Origin: CAZXVU01 sp964644465
GTDB taxonomy: Bacteria > Chlamydiota > Chlamydiia > Chlamydiales > SM23-39
Assembly (NCBI GenBank): GCA_964644465.1
Contig: CAZXVU010000002.1
Coordinates: forward strand, 1 to 51,744
DNA: 51,744 nucleotides
Reading direction: 5' to 3'
Shown here piece after piece: positions 1-9,916 of the stretch. Every line of letters begins with the position of its first letter. The first letter of the stretch is position 1. The notes beneath the pieces were generated by a model. It was not told the DNA's origin and ran no database searches. It was given only the letters and a program-made list of their open reading frames with translations. The translations under genes and the position numbers were made by a program.

Positions 1-3000
1 GAAGGGACGACCGATCTAACAGCTTATAATGGCCTCTTTGGTACCCTTTTACTGGATCCACATAATATTACAATTGTGGCTGGAGGAGGAGCTTTCATGG
101 GGCCCTATACGTTTGCCATGCCTGCTGGAGATGTCACGATAACAGGCGATAATGTAACAGGCTTAGGAAATGCATTGCAAACAGCGAATGTAACCTTACA
201 GGCGAATAATGATATCTTTGTAAATGATACGGTGGCTCCCGCCTCAGGAAATAATAGTCTGACCTTGCAAGCTGGCAGATCGATCGAAGTGAATAGTCCT
301 GTTACTCTGAATGGAGGGACTTTTTCAGCCAGAATCAACGATACTGCTGGGATTTCTGATGGGGGCAATGCCGTGTTTACTCTCAACGCAGCTATTTTGA
401 CGCAAAATGGAAACATCTCGCTCACGCATGATACCTTTGTAGGCAACATTAATGGTGGCCAAATGCTCATTAATGGCACAGCTGTTCTCAATGCGGGAAC
501 AGGATCGATTACGATCAATGGCGAAGGGGGAGATACAACATTATTTGGGATGTTTTTGGCAAATGGCTCTCAAATTCAAACAAGTGGATCTAATCCTATT
601 TCTCTAACAGGCCATGGATTCGATGGTCTTGGGGGATTTAACTTTGGGATTTTAATGGGGTTCGGCTCTTCTATAACAGCAGTAGACGGCCCTATTTCTA
701 TGACAGGTACGAGTGGAGGAACGGATAATAATTCCGTAGGCTTGGAAATCGATGGGAATATTACTTCGACGGGCTTTGCCACGATCACTCTAGATGGCAC
801 AGCATCTCCATTGGGCATGTTTGGCTCTTATGGACTGGGTATAAACAGCTGTAACATCACGTCGCTCAGTGGAGATATTTCCATTACAGGACATGGCGGC
901 GGCGCTGTTGGATTTGGTTCAGCATATGGGATTAATGGCAACTCGGCAGTCATTACTTCCACAGGAATCGATAACGACGCAGCCAATATCACCCTGAATG
1001 GTTTTGCGGGGCCTTTTGGAGGCGATGAAGAGGGGGTGATTTTAACCACCTGTACGTTCTCCACATTCGATGGAAATATCATCATCAATGGAACCGGCGG
1101 CGGTGATATTACGGATCCGGGCTCGAACTCTGGTATTGGCGTTTCACTCAATGCGACTACGATCACTTCCACGAGAATGGGTCCCAGGTTTGGATTCATT
1201 CGGATCAATGGAACTGGAGGAACTGGTCTCGGAGGTGACAACTGGGGAACCCGGATAACGACTGGAGTACAGATCACTTCCCTCGATGCTCCCATTACTA
1301 TTATTGGTACCGGAGGGTCTGTGGGAGGGACTTTCAATTCCGGGATTGAAATAATGACCAACTGTGTGATTTCATCGACTGGCGCAGCCACCATTACTAT
1401 ACAAGGAACGGGTGGGGATGGAACAGATAACAATAGAGGAGTTGCTATATCTGACAATTGCAATATCAATACGAATAACAGTCCTGTTTCTATCACAGGA
1501 ATGGGTGGGAATGGAGGTGTAGGAAATGTTGGAATCTCGATGGATGTTTCGAGTTTAAATACTACGGGATCTGGAGACATTACACTGACTGGAACAGCAG
1601 GGACAGGCACGGACGGAAATAATGGCATTCTCTTTACTACTGATACTCTTTCTGCTACTTCTACAGGTTCACTTCGGTTGAATGGGACTGCGAAGGGTAC
1701 GGGAACTTCGAATATTGGAGTCCAATTAGTTTCAAGCATGATCACATCGACAGGCCAAGGTGAGATTACTTTTAATGGCCATGGCGCTGGTTCGACTCAA
1801 GATCCGGGAACACAATTTTCCGATGTGATGGTTTCATCAACTGTCGGTCGGATCAGTATTGCAGGCACAGGGGCAAGTGGAACCGATGACAATCCAGGAA
1901 TCCTTTTTTCTCCCCTCGGAACCTCTACGCAAATCTCTACAATTGACGGGACTATAACTATGGGGGGGACTGGAGGGGGCAGCGGGAACAATAACCATGG
2001 GGTTTTGATCAATCCTAATACTACGATTACTTCTACAGGTTTCGGTCCGATTATTATCGCTGGCGCCAGCTCAGTCTCAAACAATACCAATAATGGTGTT
2101 TTTATAAACATGCCCGTAGCGCAGACACCGATATCGACGGTCAACGGCGGTATCGAGATTGACGGAACCAGCAATGGGACAGGAATCAATGCTCAGGGTA
2201 TTTTTATATCAGGGCTCACAACAATACAATCCACAGGAACAGGGAGTCTGTTCCTATTTGGACTAGGGGGTCCTGGCACCGCTCGAACGAGAGGGATTGA
2301 AATCACTGGATCCTCTTCTCTACTTTCATCCAATGGAGACATTACTTTGGTTGGCTTAGGAAGTTCTTTTGGTGCAGGATCCAACGAAGGCATTTTCTTA
2401 GGGAGCACAGCTTCGATTGCAAGTAGTGGAATTGGCAATCTTACCTTGAATAGCCAGATGAATGATGCCAGCATTAATGGACCTCTCACGACTATGTCTG
2501 GGGACATGACCGTTCTCGCGGTCAATACAGCTGCGAACATCTTCTTTGATCTTTCCGACTTGAATTGCGGAGGAGATTTTATTGCCGCGGCGAATAACGA
2601 TATTACGATTGGAATGATCACTCATAACATTAATGGTGATGCCAGCTATATCGTCGATGAACAAAGCGGAACGAATCCAGGCCCAGGTATTTTTACAAAC
2701 AATGGAACGATCAATGTCGCAACAGATAATTTGGCCATCTATGCTTCCAGCGGACCCCAAGAACCTGTAGGACTTGCTCCTGGTCCCGTTCGCGTATTCT
2801 TCAATGGACNNNNNNNNNNNNNNNNNNNNNNNNNNNNNNNNNNNNNNNNNNNNNNNNNNNNNNNNNNNNNNNNNNNNNNNNNNNNNNNNNNNNNNNNNNN
2901 NNNNNNNNNGAACTTTTAGGGATCAATGCGGATGTTTCGATGCGTTATTTTCTAGATCCTAATCTGCGGCCGTACCATTATTGCCCAGGATTTCCCTGTT

Positions 3001-3038
3001 TGATGCTTGCTGATTGCATGAGTGTAGAATATCCATGA
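1..3038 (+). CDS. Two-partner secretion exoprotein (FHA/HecA-like), 5'-truncated and interrupted by a gap
   Basis: The reading frame is open from base 1 to the N-run at 2810, so the gene starts left of the window. The product is a Gly/Asn/Thr/Ser-rich protein built from many degenerate repeats of about 40 residues, with recurring elements like ITSTG, ITLNGT, GTGG and TDNNxG. This is the sequence style of beta-helical haemagglutinin-type exoproteins. The first residues (LLLDPHNITI) match LLLDPTDVTI at about residue 340 of the second exoprotein (4750-9063), so roughly the first third, including the secretion domain, is missing. After the gap an open frame ends at TGA 3036-3038 with a tail containing three Cys; I take it as the C-terminus of the same gene, although the gap hides frame continuity. 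The stop overlaps the ATG of the transporter gene, so the two are probably one operon. Surface exposure or secretion is inferred from the family. Confidence 0.8.
2810..2909. other. Assembly gap (100 N)
   Basis: Exactly 100 N, the conventional filler for a gap of unknown size. It lies near the 3' end of the first exoprotein gene, where repeats could have broken the assembly. Confidence 0.98.
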
Positions 3039-4735
3039 AAAAAAGACTTTTTTTCCTGATTGCGTTTCTTCCTTTAGTTGGCTTTACGGCAAACACACCG
3101 CCTCCACAGGAAAAGGTTTGGATGAGAAATCTCCAAGGGATCTATCTGCTGGGAGATCCTTGTCTTGTGAAAGCTAGTCCTGAACCTTTTTGCGGGGTGA
3201 GATCCGTTGGGGTTCTTTCCGATCGGAAATTGGAAGATCTAGAGGACGAATTGAGAGAAAACTATCTTTGCCGCAGCCTGACTGAATGCGGCTTGGAAGA
3301 GATGAAGTGCGCTATTTTAGAATATTTTAAGCGCGGTGGGTATCGGTTTGTCGATGTGGTCATCCCGCCGCAGGAAATCACCAATTGCGTTTTACAGATC
3401 CTCATTGTGCAAACGAAATTATGCAATGTTGAGGTTTGCGGGAATGAATGGACATCCGAAGATCGATTGAAAAATTATCTCCAGGTGAAACCGGGAGGGC
3501 CGATCAAGGTAGATTCGGTGCTGCGGAGTTTAACATGGATGAACCGGAATCCTTTCCGCCGCGTCGATGCCCTTTTTGCGCCGGGCAGCGAATGCGGAAC
3601 CACGAATATTCAGCTCCTCGTCGATGAAAGGCGCCCCTATCGCGCTTATTATGGCTGGGATGACCGCGGCAATGAAGCGATTGGAAACTATCGACAATTT
3701 TTAGGGGTCAATTGGGGGAATCCTTTTTTCCTAGATGGTTCTCTCACTTTCCAAGTAACAGTTAGCTCTCACTTGAAGAAATTGCAAGCCTATACAGCCC
3801 GTTATGAGTCGTATTTTCCTTGGGGAGATACTTTGAGCTTTTATGGAGGATATTCCCATGTCCACTCAGAGCATTTGGGGTTTTCTTTTCATAATCATGG
3901 ATATAGCTATCAGGGAAGTTTTCGCTATGATATCTCGATCAGACCCAAAGGCTACATGATGCAAAACATTTTGGTCGGAGCGGATTTCAAATCGACGAAC
4001 AACAATCTCGAATTTTCTGAAGTTCCCATTTTTTCCAAGATTGCGACTCTTCTTCAACTGGTGGCAGGATACCGCCTTCAACTGGAGCCTACTTGGGCAT
4101 CGGTTCTATTCAAAGCAGATGTGATGGTCTCTCCGAATTTCAACATGCCTCATCAGAATGCAACGGACTATAGTTCATTGCGCCCCTTCGCAAAACCTTT
4201 TTACATTTATATGAGAGCGCTATTCGAGTCCACCCTGCGGCTCGCTCATAAATGGTGCTTTATCACCCGTATTCAAGGACAAGCTTCTTCGCGTAATCTA
4301 TTGCCCAGTGAAGAATTTGGATTGGGCGGCATGGACACAGTGCGTGGGTATGAGGAGAGGATTGCCAATGGGGATCAAGGGGCTCTTATGAATCTTGAAT
4401 TCTTCACGCCCTCTTTTACCATTTTTCAAAATTGCGGCAACTGCGTGGATGGAAATTGCGTCTCTTGCGAGGATCGTTTTATGAATCGGTGCTGCAGCAA
4501 GATTAAGGATGGCCTCAAGTTCTTAGTCTTTGCAGATCTTGGAACCACAGCCGTCCATAAGAGATTGCCCGGCGAAAATAAAGGGGAAACTCTCATTGGC
4601 ATTGGACCTGGTTTGCGCTATATAATGGAGCCTTATTTATCTTTCCAAGCCGATTATGGTTTCCGGTTGTCAAAGGTTGAAGACAACAACACCGGCGACG
4701 GCAGGTTCCACTTCATAGCGATCGCTTCCTTCTGA
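3035..4735 (+). CDS. Two-partner secretion outer-membrane transporter (TpsB, ShlB/FhaC family)
   Basis: This 566-residue protein would export the neighbouring exoproteins across the outer membrane. A signal peptide (about residues 1-19) is followed by a POTRA region and then a 16-strand-type barrel. The segment NRNPFRRVDALFAPGSE, followed by GTTNIQLLVDERRPYRAYYG, is the classic POTRA-to-barrel junction of FhaC/ShlB proteins. GGMDTVRGYEE near residue 435 is the VRGY motif of the barrel-spanning loop, and the chain ends in Phe as outer-membrane barrels do. I chose ATG 3035, which overlaps the upstream stop (ATGA), over an in-frame TTG at 3014, because it starts directly with MKKRLFF. An odd feature is a Cys-rich insert at about residues 466-489 (CxxCx4CxxC, later CC), not typical of the family. 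The gene lies between two exoprotein genes. Confidence 0.88.
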   Translation: MKKRLFFLIAFLPLVGFTANTPPPQEKVWMRNLQGIYLLGDPCLVKASPEPFCGVRSVGVLSDRKLEDLEDELRENYLCRSLTECGLEEMKCAILEYFKRGGYRFVDVVIPPQEITNCVLQILIVQTKLCNVEVCGNEWTSEDRLKNYLQVKPGGPIKVDSVLRSLTWMNRNPFRRVDALFAPGSECGTTNIQLLVDERRPYRAYYGWDDRGNEAIGNYRQFLGVNWGNPFFLDGSLTFQVTVSSHLKKLQAYTARYESYFPWGDTLSFYGGYSHVHSEHLGFSFHNHGYSYQGSFRYDISIRPKGYMMQNILVGADFKSTNNNLEFSEVPIFSKIATLLQLVAGYRLQLEPTWASVLFKADVMVSPNFNMPHQNATDYSSLRPFAKPFYIYMRALFESTLRLAHKWCFITRIQGQASSRNLLPSEEFGLGGMDTVRGYEERIANGDQGALMNLEFFTPSFTIFQNCGNCVDGNCVSCEDRFMNRCCSKIKDGLKFLVFADLGTTAVHKRLPGENKGETLIGIGPGLRYIMEPYLSFQADYGFRLSKVEDNNTGDGRFHFIAIASF

Positions 4736-4749
4736 AGCAACGAGAATTT

Positions 4750-7700
4750 TTATTCTTTATCGAGTCTCAAGTCGCCTTCTCTTGTCCGCTCAAGATAGGT
4801 ATCGTTTGTGACGGTAGTGTATGTTTTGGGTTGGTTAATAGGATGGAGGTGTCTGTGGGTGATGTAATAGGGCTCTTTATCCAAAACGGTTAAGCTGGAT
4901 GTATATTTTGAGCTTTCCATCCCTTGAAAGTGGAAATAAAATTCTTCTTGCCAGCCTGGGAATTCATTGAAGGGATGCAAATCGAGGAGGAATTGCGTCA
5001 CGATGATTTGCGCCTGATTCATCGCAGGACCTAGACAGTCCTTATAAAAGATCGTATAGGGAACTCCTAAGTTACTGAAGGGATAGGCAAATGGAAAAGC
5101 AAAATATTGGCACCAGAGCTCCGTCGCAGTATCGACAAACAGGGTTCCTGGGACAAATGGGACTCCATTTAATGTTCCGTTAATCGTATTTTGAGGCCTT
5201 AAGGCAGTGAAAATTCGTAAGTTGATAGGATCGATTGTGCTCGTTGCATCCAAAACAAAAGCTCCCGGACCAATCAGGGGACTGACAGGGAAACAGTTAT
5301 CTACGACGAGAGTCACAAAAGAAGTGGTTGCTGTGATATGAGAATTTGTCATCTTCATATCTCTGCCTGAAATCATCAGAAAATCGTGATCTTTGGTCGT
5401 TCCTGCCCCTGTTTTCGAGAGGGTCGTATTGGTCAAGATGGTATCGCGGCCTGCTTGGGTGTGGAAATACCCTGTCGTAGTCGTCATGCTGGGATTTGAT
5501 GGGCTCGATAAAGTGAGATCGAAGTTAGCGATGATTGAGAGATTACCAGCTCCCGAGTTGATTGCTCCTGCTGTCTGATTGATGCTACCTCCCATGATTT
5601 GCATGGAGCAGCCTTTATTATCGGCACCCGCCTGAAGGAAAATGTTTCCTCCTCCGGAGTTAATATTTGAAGCGATATTTAAGTTGCCGGCTCCAGACAA
5701 ATCATTATCGGCAAAAATTGTAATGCGTCCTCCCGTAGAGGTGACGGGAGCATTGACATTGATATTATTTCGAGCGTTCATCGCAATCGAACCGGTCCCA
5801 GTCACTGATACACTATTTCCCAATGCGACAGTGATATCATTACAAGCTCTTACAAAGATCGCATCGGGAATCATGCAAGCCGCCACGCTGTTCGATGCGG
5901 TGGCTAGCGCTTGTTTGATATTGATATTGTTGTAATTAGTGATGTTGATCGTTCCGCTTGTGGTTGAGAGGTGGACATTATTTGCCGGAACGGCGCCGAT
6001 ATTAATGTCGGCAACAGCGCCCGGGCAAGTGCCGGGGCAAGAGCAAAGGCCAGGACAAGCACAAATGCTAGGGCAAGGGCAAATGCCGGGTCCTGGGCAA
6101 GGGCAAGGGCCAACGCAAGCGGTAGCGTCAGGGCAAGGGCAAGTCGGATTGTTAATAAAAGCCGTGACAGTTATTGCGCCTGAAACGGTCAAAATATCAA
6201 TGCCACTATAATTGTTGGCTGCTGTGTTCACTGGAACATTGGCGTTCGATGCGGGTATCGCAATGGCTGCTTCGCAGGCTGGGTTCATGCAAGTGGTTAG
6301 ATTTTGTGCGGATAAAAGAGCTCCTGCTCCAAACGAAGTCGGCGTGCTTAAGGTGACCGGCGCATCAGCTGTTGAGATTGTGTAAGGGATAGCGATTGTG
6401 CTTCCTGCTTGGATGTTTATGGCAGCGTGCCAGGGTTTACCTACAGTATCCAAACTAGCCTGTCCTAAAAGAAAGGGTTGGCGGGCGCCGAGAGTGACGG
6501 ATTGAATCTTTCCGCCAGATTTAATAGTTGTACTTGATAAAATGTTGTTATTTTCCGTGCTAATATAAGATTGGAATAGATCTGTTACAGCAAGAGCACC
6601 AGATCCTGATGCTTTTAGATCGCCGAAAGAGGAAACGGATACAAGATTTGGAGCTCGGATTCGAATGACCCCACCTGTAGACCCTTGAGTTAAGGTAATT
6701 GTTCCGCCGGCGGCTACATTTGTATTTGAGAAACCATTTCCCACTGGAGCCGAAGCAAGGGTAGCTATTGTACTTCCAATATATGCGATGTAGGCAACCC
6801 CATTTTGAGTGGTTGTTACCGATATATTTCCCCCAACATTCACGTTCACATTCCCTGTGTTATTCAAAAAGCCGCCAACACCATTCGCAAAAATTCCGAT
6901 TCCTGTGCCTCCACCTGCTTGACTGGTCGATATTGCGAGATTGCCGAGAACATTGACTGTGATATCGCTCGTCACTCTGTTTTGTAATAGGAGGCCTTGT
7001 GTAAAGTGGCCAATGGTATTATTTGAGGCTACAGTTGAGGGTGAATTGAGCGTAAGATTCCCATGTGCAGAAACATTAATATTTCCTGTTACAGCGAATG
7101 GTAAACCTCCACCCGTATAGTGTCCAATAGATACCGCGTCGCTGCCACGGCAAGTGAGGGTGATGCTGCCATTAGAAAATACAGTAATATTGCCTCTTTT
7201 TGTTGAGCCAGCACCTCCTCCTCGATTTGCATGGCCAATGACGGCAAGATTCCCATCAAGAGTGATATTTCCTACTGAAGCAACGCAGATAGCTCCATCC
7301 AAAGTGCTCGCACCGGCAATAGAGTTATCTCCATGGCCGATTTGTGCATTTCCATTTCCAAAGATAGTAGTAACCATGATTGTTCCAGAGGCATCCACTG
7401 TAATCGTTGCCGCAGCTGTTGTAGTATACAAAACAGCCGGAAATGTCCCATGGCCAATCGCTGCATGTGTATTTGCAGCAGCCGGATTTGATGAAACGGA
7501 TAAATTCGCACAGGTCACATCGATGGGGCCTGTAGATGTAACTCCGCCACTATTAAATCCTAAATGAGCACTAGCACCATTTATGGTCGCAAAAATGTTC
7601 ACATTCGGCCGGGAGCGATTCAGGATGGGGTCATTGCATCGAGGAAGCGCTGGATCTCCGATCATTGTCAATCCATTTTGCGATCCCACATAAACACCAG

Positions 7701-9063
7701 CTGCAGTTGTGTCTTGAATCGTAATAGTACTGCCAGTTGGCGCAATTAAAATTAGGTTACCGGCTCCAGAATTTTGAATGCCTGCATTGCAAGTGATATT
7801 GCCTGCGCTTTTTAATGTTAAACTATTTGCAGAAGCCCAGGCGACAGCATTGGCAACTATGATGTTGCCGGCGCCGCCTGCCCCAACGTTTGCATCGACT
7901 GTTACATTGGCGCAGGCCAGAAGATTTCCCAACCTTATGTGATCGATGGTTGCTGGGCTTCCGGCGAACGCATAAGTAAATGCCGGTGAAGGACAAGCAG
8001 GGGTGAAGGTATTTGCATCTGCAAGGCCAATCGTAACATCAGTAGGGTCGAGTAAGAGCTCGCCGGCAGAGCCTAATGGCGCTCTTGTATCGATAAAACA
8101 ATCGGGAATCAGCCATCCAGGGCTTGAAACCTCGATAAATCCTCCATTGCCGCCCTTCTCACCTCCGCAGGCTAAAATAGATCCAAAGAGGTGATTGGTC
8201 TCATCTCCCCAGAGGATCGCTTTGCCCCCATTTCCTATCTCTGTCGCTGAAACATCGATTGTTACATCCGAAGCTCCATAAACGTATTTAGCATTGGCGA
8301 TGGATTCATTTTTTCCCTGGTAATCGCCCCCAATCAAAACCTGTCCGCCACCGAAAGGATGAGATGCATCGATGAGGGCTCTTTCAGCCAGGATCACTTG
8401 GTCTCCCAACAGATAGGCATCGCCGCCGCAATTTTCTTTTTGGGCGAAAATCTCTCCGGTATGAATGACCGAATCTCCAGTTGTCCGAAAATAGAGACGA
8501 TCAGATCCTTTTAGGTTGAATCCCCATTCGCGAGCGGCGATAAGGCCTACTTCCTGGCCTTTCAGGGTTCCTTGATTCACTACGCTGAAAGCTGTTAGGA
8601 ATAGATCGTTCGCGGCATGGATCGTTCCTTCATTGAAGATGGTTGCTGTAGAATCGCCTGCGAAGGTCCATTCTTTGCCTGATAAGAAAACATCATTTTG
8701 TAAATCGAGGGTGGATGCGACTAAGGAAAAGAGATCGATCTGTGCAGACTTGCCAAAGACAATTCCAGAAGGATTGATGAGGAGGACTTGGCCATTAGCT
8801 TGTAGTTGTCCAAAGAGTTGACTGGCTTGTCCGCCGATGACTCGATTGAGGACTGCTGAGTTGGAAGAGGGTTGGAGAAAATGGACTCTTTCATTTTCAG
8901 AAATGTTGAACGATTGCCAGTCGATGATCGACTGATCTGAGAGTTGGATTTCCAGTATCTCTGGGGATGAGATCAGTTCTGCAGAGCCTTGAATGATATT
9001 GGGCCCAGATGGCAATGCAAATAAGAAGTTTGCACCAAAGAGAAGAATTAGATAGGACTTCAT
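4750..9063 (-). CDS. Second two-partner secretion exoprotein with intact N-terminal secretion domain
   Basis: The protein has 1,437 residues. The N-terminus has a signal peptide (MKSYLILLFGANFLFA) and a haemagglutination-activity/TPS domain at about residues 20-190. The landmarks are IDWQSFNIS, VLNRVIGG, GQVLLINPSGIVFG and an AAREWGF segment; the INPSGI motif is diagnostic. The rest is Asn/Gly/Thr/Ser-rich beta-helix-like sequence. At about residues 972-1015 lies a Cys-Pro-rich stretch with 12 Cys. I prefer ATG 9063, preceded by GAGAGTGG, to the in-frame TTG at 9075. The gene converges on the transporter gene 14 bases away, so one transporter may serve both exoproteins. The role (adhesin or other surface protein) is family-level inference only. 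Confidence 0.87.
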   Translation of the reverse strand: MKSYLILLFGANFLFALPSGPNIIQGSAELISSPEILEIQLSDQSIIDWQSFNISENERVHFLQPSSNSAVLNRVIGGQASQLFGQLQANGQVLLINPSGIVFGKSAQIDLFSLVASTLDLQNDVFLSGKEWTFAGDSTATIFNEGTIHAANDLFLTAFSVVNQGTLKGQEVGLIAAREWGFNLKGSDRLYFRTTGDSVIHTGEIFAQKENCGGDAYLLGDQVILAERALIDASHPFGGGQVLIGGDYQGKNESIANAKYVYGASDVTIDVSATEIGNGGKAILWGDETNHLFGSILACGGEKGGNGGFIEVSSPGWLIPDCFIDTRAPLGSAGELLLDPTDVTIGLADANTFTPACPSPAFTYAFAGSPATIDHIRLGNLLACANVTVDANVGAGGAGNIIVANAVAWASANSLTLKSAGNITCNAGIQNSGAGNLILIAPTGSTITIQDTTAAGVYVGSQNGLTMIGDPALPRCNDPILNRSRPNVNIFATINGASAHLGFNSGGVTSTGPIDVTCANLSVSSNPAAANTHAAIGHGTFPAVLYTTTAAATITVDASGTIMVTTIFGNGNAQIGHGDNSIAGASTLDGAICVASVGNITLDGNLAVIGHANRGGGAGSTKRGNITVFSNGSITLTCRGSDAVSIGHYTGGGLPFAVTGNINVSAHGNLTLNSPSTVASNNTIGHFTQGLLLQNRVTSDITVNVLGNLAISTSQAGGGTGIGIFANGVGGFLNNTGNVNVNVGGNISVTTTQNGVAYIAYIGSTIATLASAPVGNGFSNTNVAAGGTITLTQGSTGGVIRIRAPNLVSVSSFGDLKASGSGALAVTDLFQSYISTENNNILSSTTIKSGGKIQSVTLGARQPFLLGQASLDTVGKPWHAAINIQAGSTIAIPYTISTADAPVTLSTPTSFGAGALLSAQNLTTCMNPACEAAIAIPASNANVPVNTAANNYSGIDILTVSGAITVTAFINNPTCPCPDATACVGPCPCPGPGICPCPSICACPGLCSCPGTCPGAVADINIGAVPANNVHLSTTSGTINITNYNNINIKQALATASNSVAACMIPDAIFVRACNDITVALGNSVSVTGTGSIAMNARNNINVNAPVTSTGGRITIFADNDLSGAGNLNIASNINSGGGNIFLQAGADNKGCSMQIMGGSINQTAGAINSGAGNLSIIANFDLTLSSPSNPSMTTTTGYFHTQAGRDTILTNTTLSKTGAGTTKDHDFLMISGRDMKMTNSHITATTSFVTLVVDNCFPVSPLIGPGAFVLDATSTIDPINLRIFTALRPQNTINGTLNGVPFVPGTLFVDTATELWCQYFAFPFAYPFSNLGVPYTIFYKDCLGPAMNQAQIIVTQFLLDLHPFNEFPGWQEEFYFHFQGMESSKYTSSLTVLDKEPYYITHRHLHPINQPKTYTTVTNDTYLERTREGDLRLDKE
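6019..6147 (-). other. Cys-Pro-rich low-complexity segment inside the second exoprotein
   Basis: On the minus strand this stretch is a run of near-repeated TGC-CCT/TGC-CCC units (GGGCAAGGGC on the plus strand). They encode twelve cysteines in about 44 residues, mostly as CPCP, CPG and C-x3-C-x-C steps. The surrounding exoprotein is almost Cys-free except for scattered single residues. The open frame continues without interruption, so it is translated sequence and not a spacer. Confidence 0.85.
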
Positions 9064-9156
9064 TGCCACTCTCAATTTTTTTTTTAGAGTAACAAAGAAT
9101 CACAATGGAGTGAAGAGGATTTATTTCTCGTCGAATCTCAAATAGCTCTATGAGAA

Positions 9157-9186
9157 AAGGGGATCCTTAAGCGGCAGGGTCCCCTT
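9157..9186 (-). terminator. Rho-independent terminator after the CCCH gene
   Basis: Read on the minus strand, AAGGGGACCC pairs with GGATCCCCTT (10 bp with one G-T wobble, 10-base loop) and is followed by TTCTC. It begins about 30 bases after the stop codon of the CCCH-finger gene. It overlaps the transporter relic, so part of the stem is inherited coding sequence. Confidence 0.55.
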
Positions 9187-9208
9187 CATAGCGATCGCTT
9201 CGTTTTGA
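9172..9208 (+). pseudogene. Relic of the 3' end of a second tpsB gene
   Basis: The 37 bases match 4699-4735, the last codons of the intact transporter gene, with only about four differences, including an exact 18-base run at 4711-4728 and 9184-9201. The frame still reads PFIAIASF-stop against HFIAIASF-stop. The differences in the last two codons (TCC/TCG and TTC/TTT) are synonymous. Upstream of 9166 I see no convincing further similarity. It is either the leftover of a second transporter gene or the seam of an inversion or duplication. Confidence 0.6.
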
Positions 9209-9217
9209 GAAATTCGT

Positions 9218-9883
9218 TTAATACCAATTAAACCCAAAAAGAATATTGCGCGGTTGTTTAATCAGTTGCGCAGAAGGCGGACCGATTACACCCGGTTTAG
9301 CTATATCGTCGATAATGATGAGGGGAGGCATGCCGAAATAGGGACCAAACCTATTTGGACTTTCCGATCTGAATACAGGTAAAGAGACGGGTGATACCAT
9401 GAGTCTTGGCGGAGCAGAAACCGCTGGGATTGGAACGGTGCGAGCTCTTTCGATAGGACTGGACGCTGGAGGCGAAAAGGCTGAAGATACAATGCTTACA
9501 GAGTCTGAACTTGATGGGGAAGGCGCCGTAGCTGATACCGGTTTTGAAACAGGAGGTTTAGATAGGCGTTCTTTCTTTTTCCATTTATAGATTTCAATTG
9601 CATCTTTGTATGCTTGGGTGTGAACGTAACGGCAACTGTCTTTCAGAGGACAACCATGTTCTACATTTCTGCATCTTTTGAATTTGTATTCATGAAGATT
9701 GGCTATAGCGGGATTTGCGAACAATGCATTGACAATTCTATCAACTCTGCGAGCGTGTTCGACTGGATAGTCTAAAGACCATTTCTTCTGTTCAGGAAAA
9801 GAAGCTGGTTGATCAAGATGGTCGAATTGTGCGGCGAATTTCATCCTTTCTGTATTACTAACAGGATATACTGAGTATGGCAT
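9218..9883 (-). CDS. CCCH-type zinc-finger protein, putative effector
   Basis: This 221-residue protein has no recognised full-length family. Residues 66-88 read YKFKRC..., with C71-x6-C78-x5-C84-x3-H88. This matches the spacing of eukaryotic CCCH (TTP-type) RNA-binding zinc fingers, including a YKxxxC lead-in like the YKTELC of TTP. The finger sits between an acidic/aromatic N-terminal part and a Lys-rich patch (KWKKKER). A Pro/Ser/Ala-rich, probably disordered stretch covers about residues 105-165. There is no signal peptide or membrane segment. A well-formed promoter lies directly upstream and a terminator downstream, so it is a single-gene unit. RNA binding in the host is an inference; one finger could also serve zinc or protein binding. 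Confidence 0.7.
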   Translation of the reverse strand: MPYSVYPVSNTERMKFAAQFDHLDQPASFPEQKKWSLDYPVEHARRVDRIVNALFANPAIANLHEYKFKRCRNVEHGCPLKDSCRYVHTQAYKDAIEIYKWKKKERLSKPPVSKPVSATAPSPSSSDSVSIVSSAFSPPASSPIERARTVPIPAVSAPPRLMVSPVSLPVFRSESPNRFGPYFGMPPLIIIDDIAKPGVIGPPSAQLIKQPRNILFGFNWY

Positions 9884-9916
9884 TTTTATTGATTCTCCAA
9901 ATTTAATTTAAAAATA

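Noticed and set aside
828..1745. Long Pro/Val-rich minus-strand frame in the first exoprotein
   Set aside because: Repeats on the plus strand leave the opposite strand stop-poor; the translation has no recognisable motif.
6019..6147. GGGCAAGGGC repetition as a possible CRISPR or origin iteron array
   Set aside because: The units are 6-9 bases, irregular, and keep the exoprotein reading frame; there are no spacers.
5939..6211. Plus-strand Gln/Gly/Ala-rich open frames opposite the second exoprotein
   Set aside because: They are mirror readings of the Cys-Pro-rich minus-strand segment; no ribosome site and no independent codon pattern.
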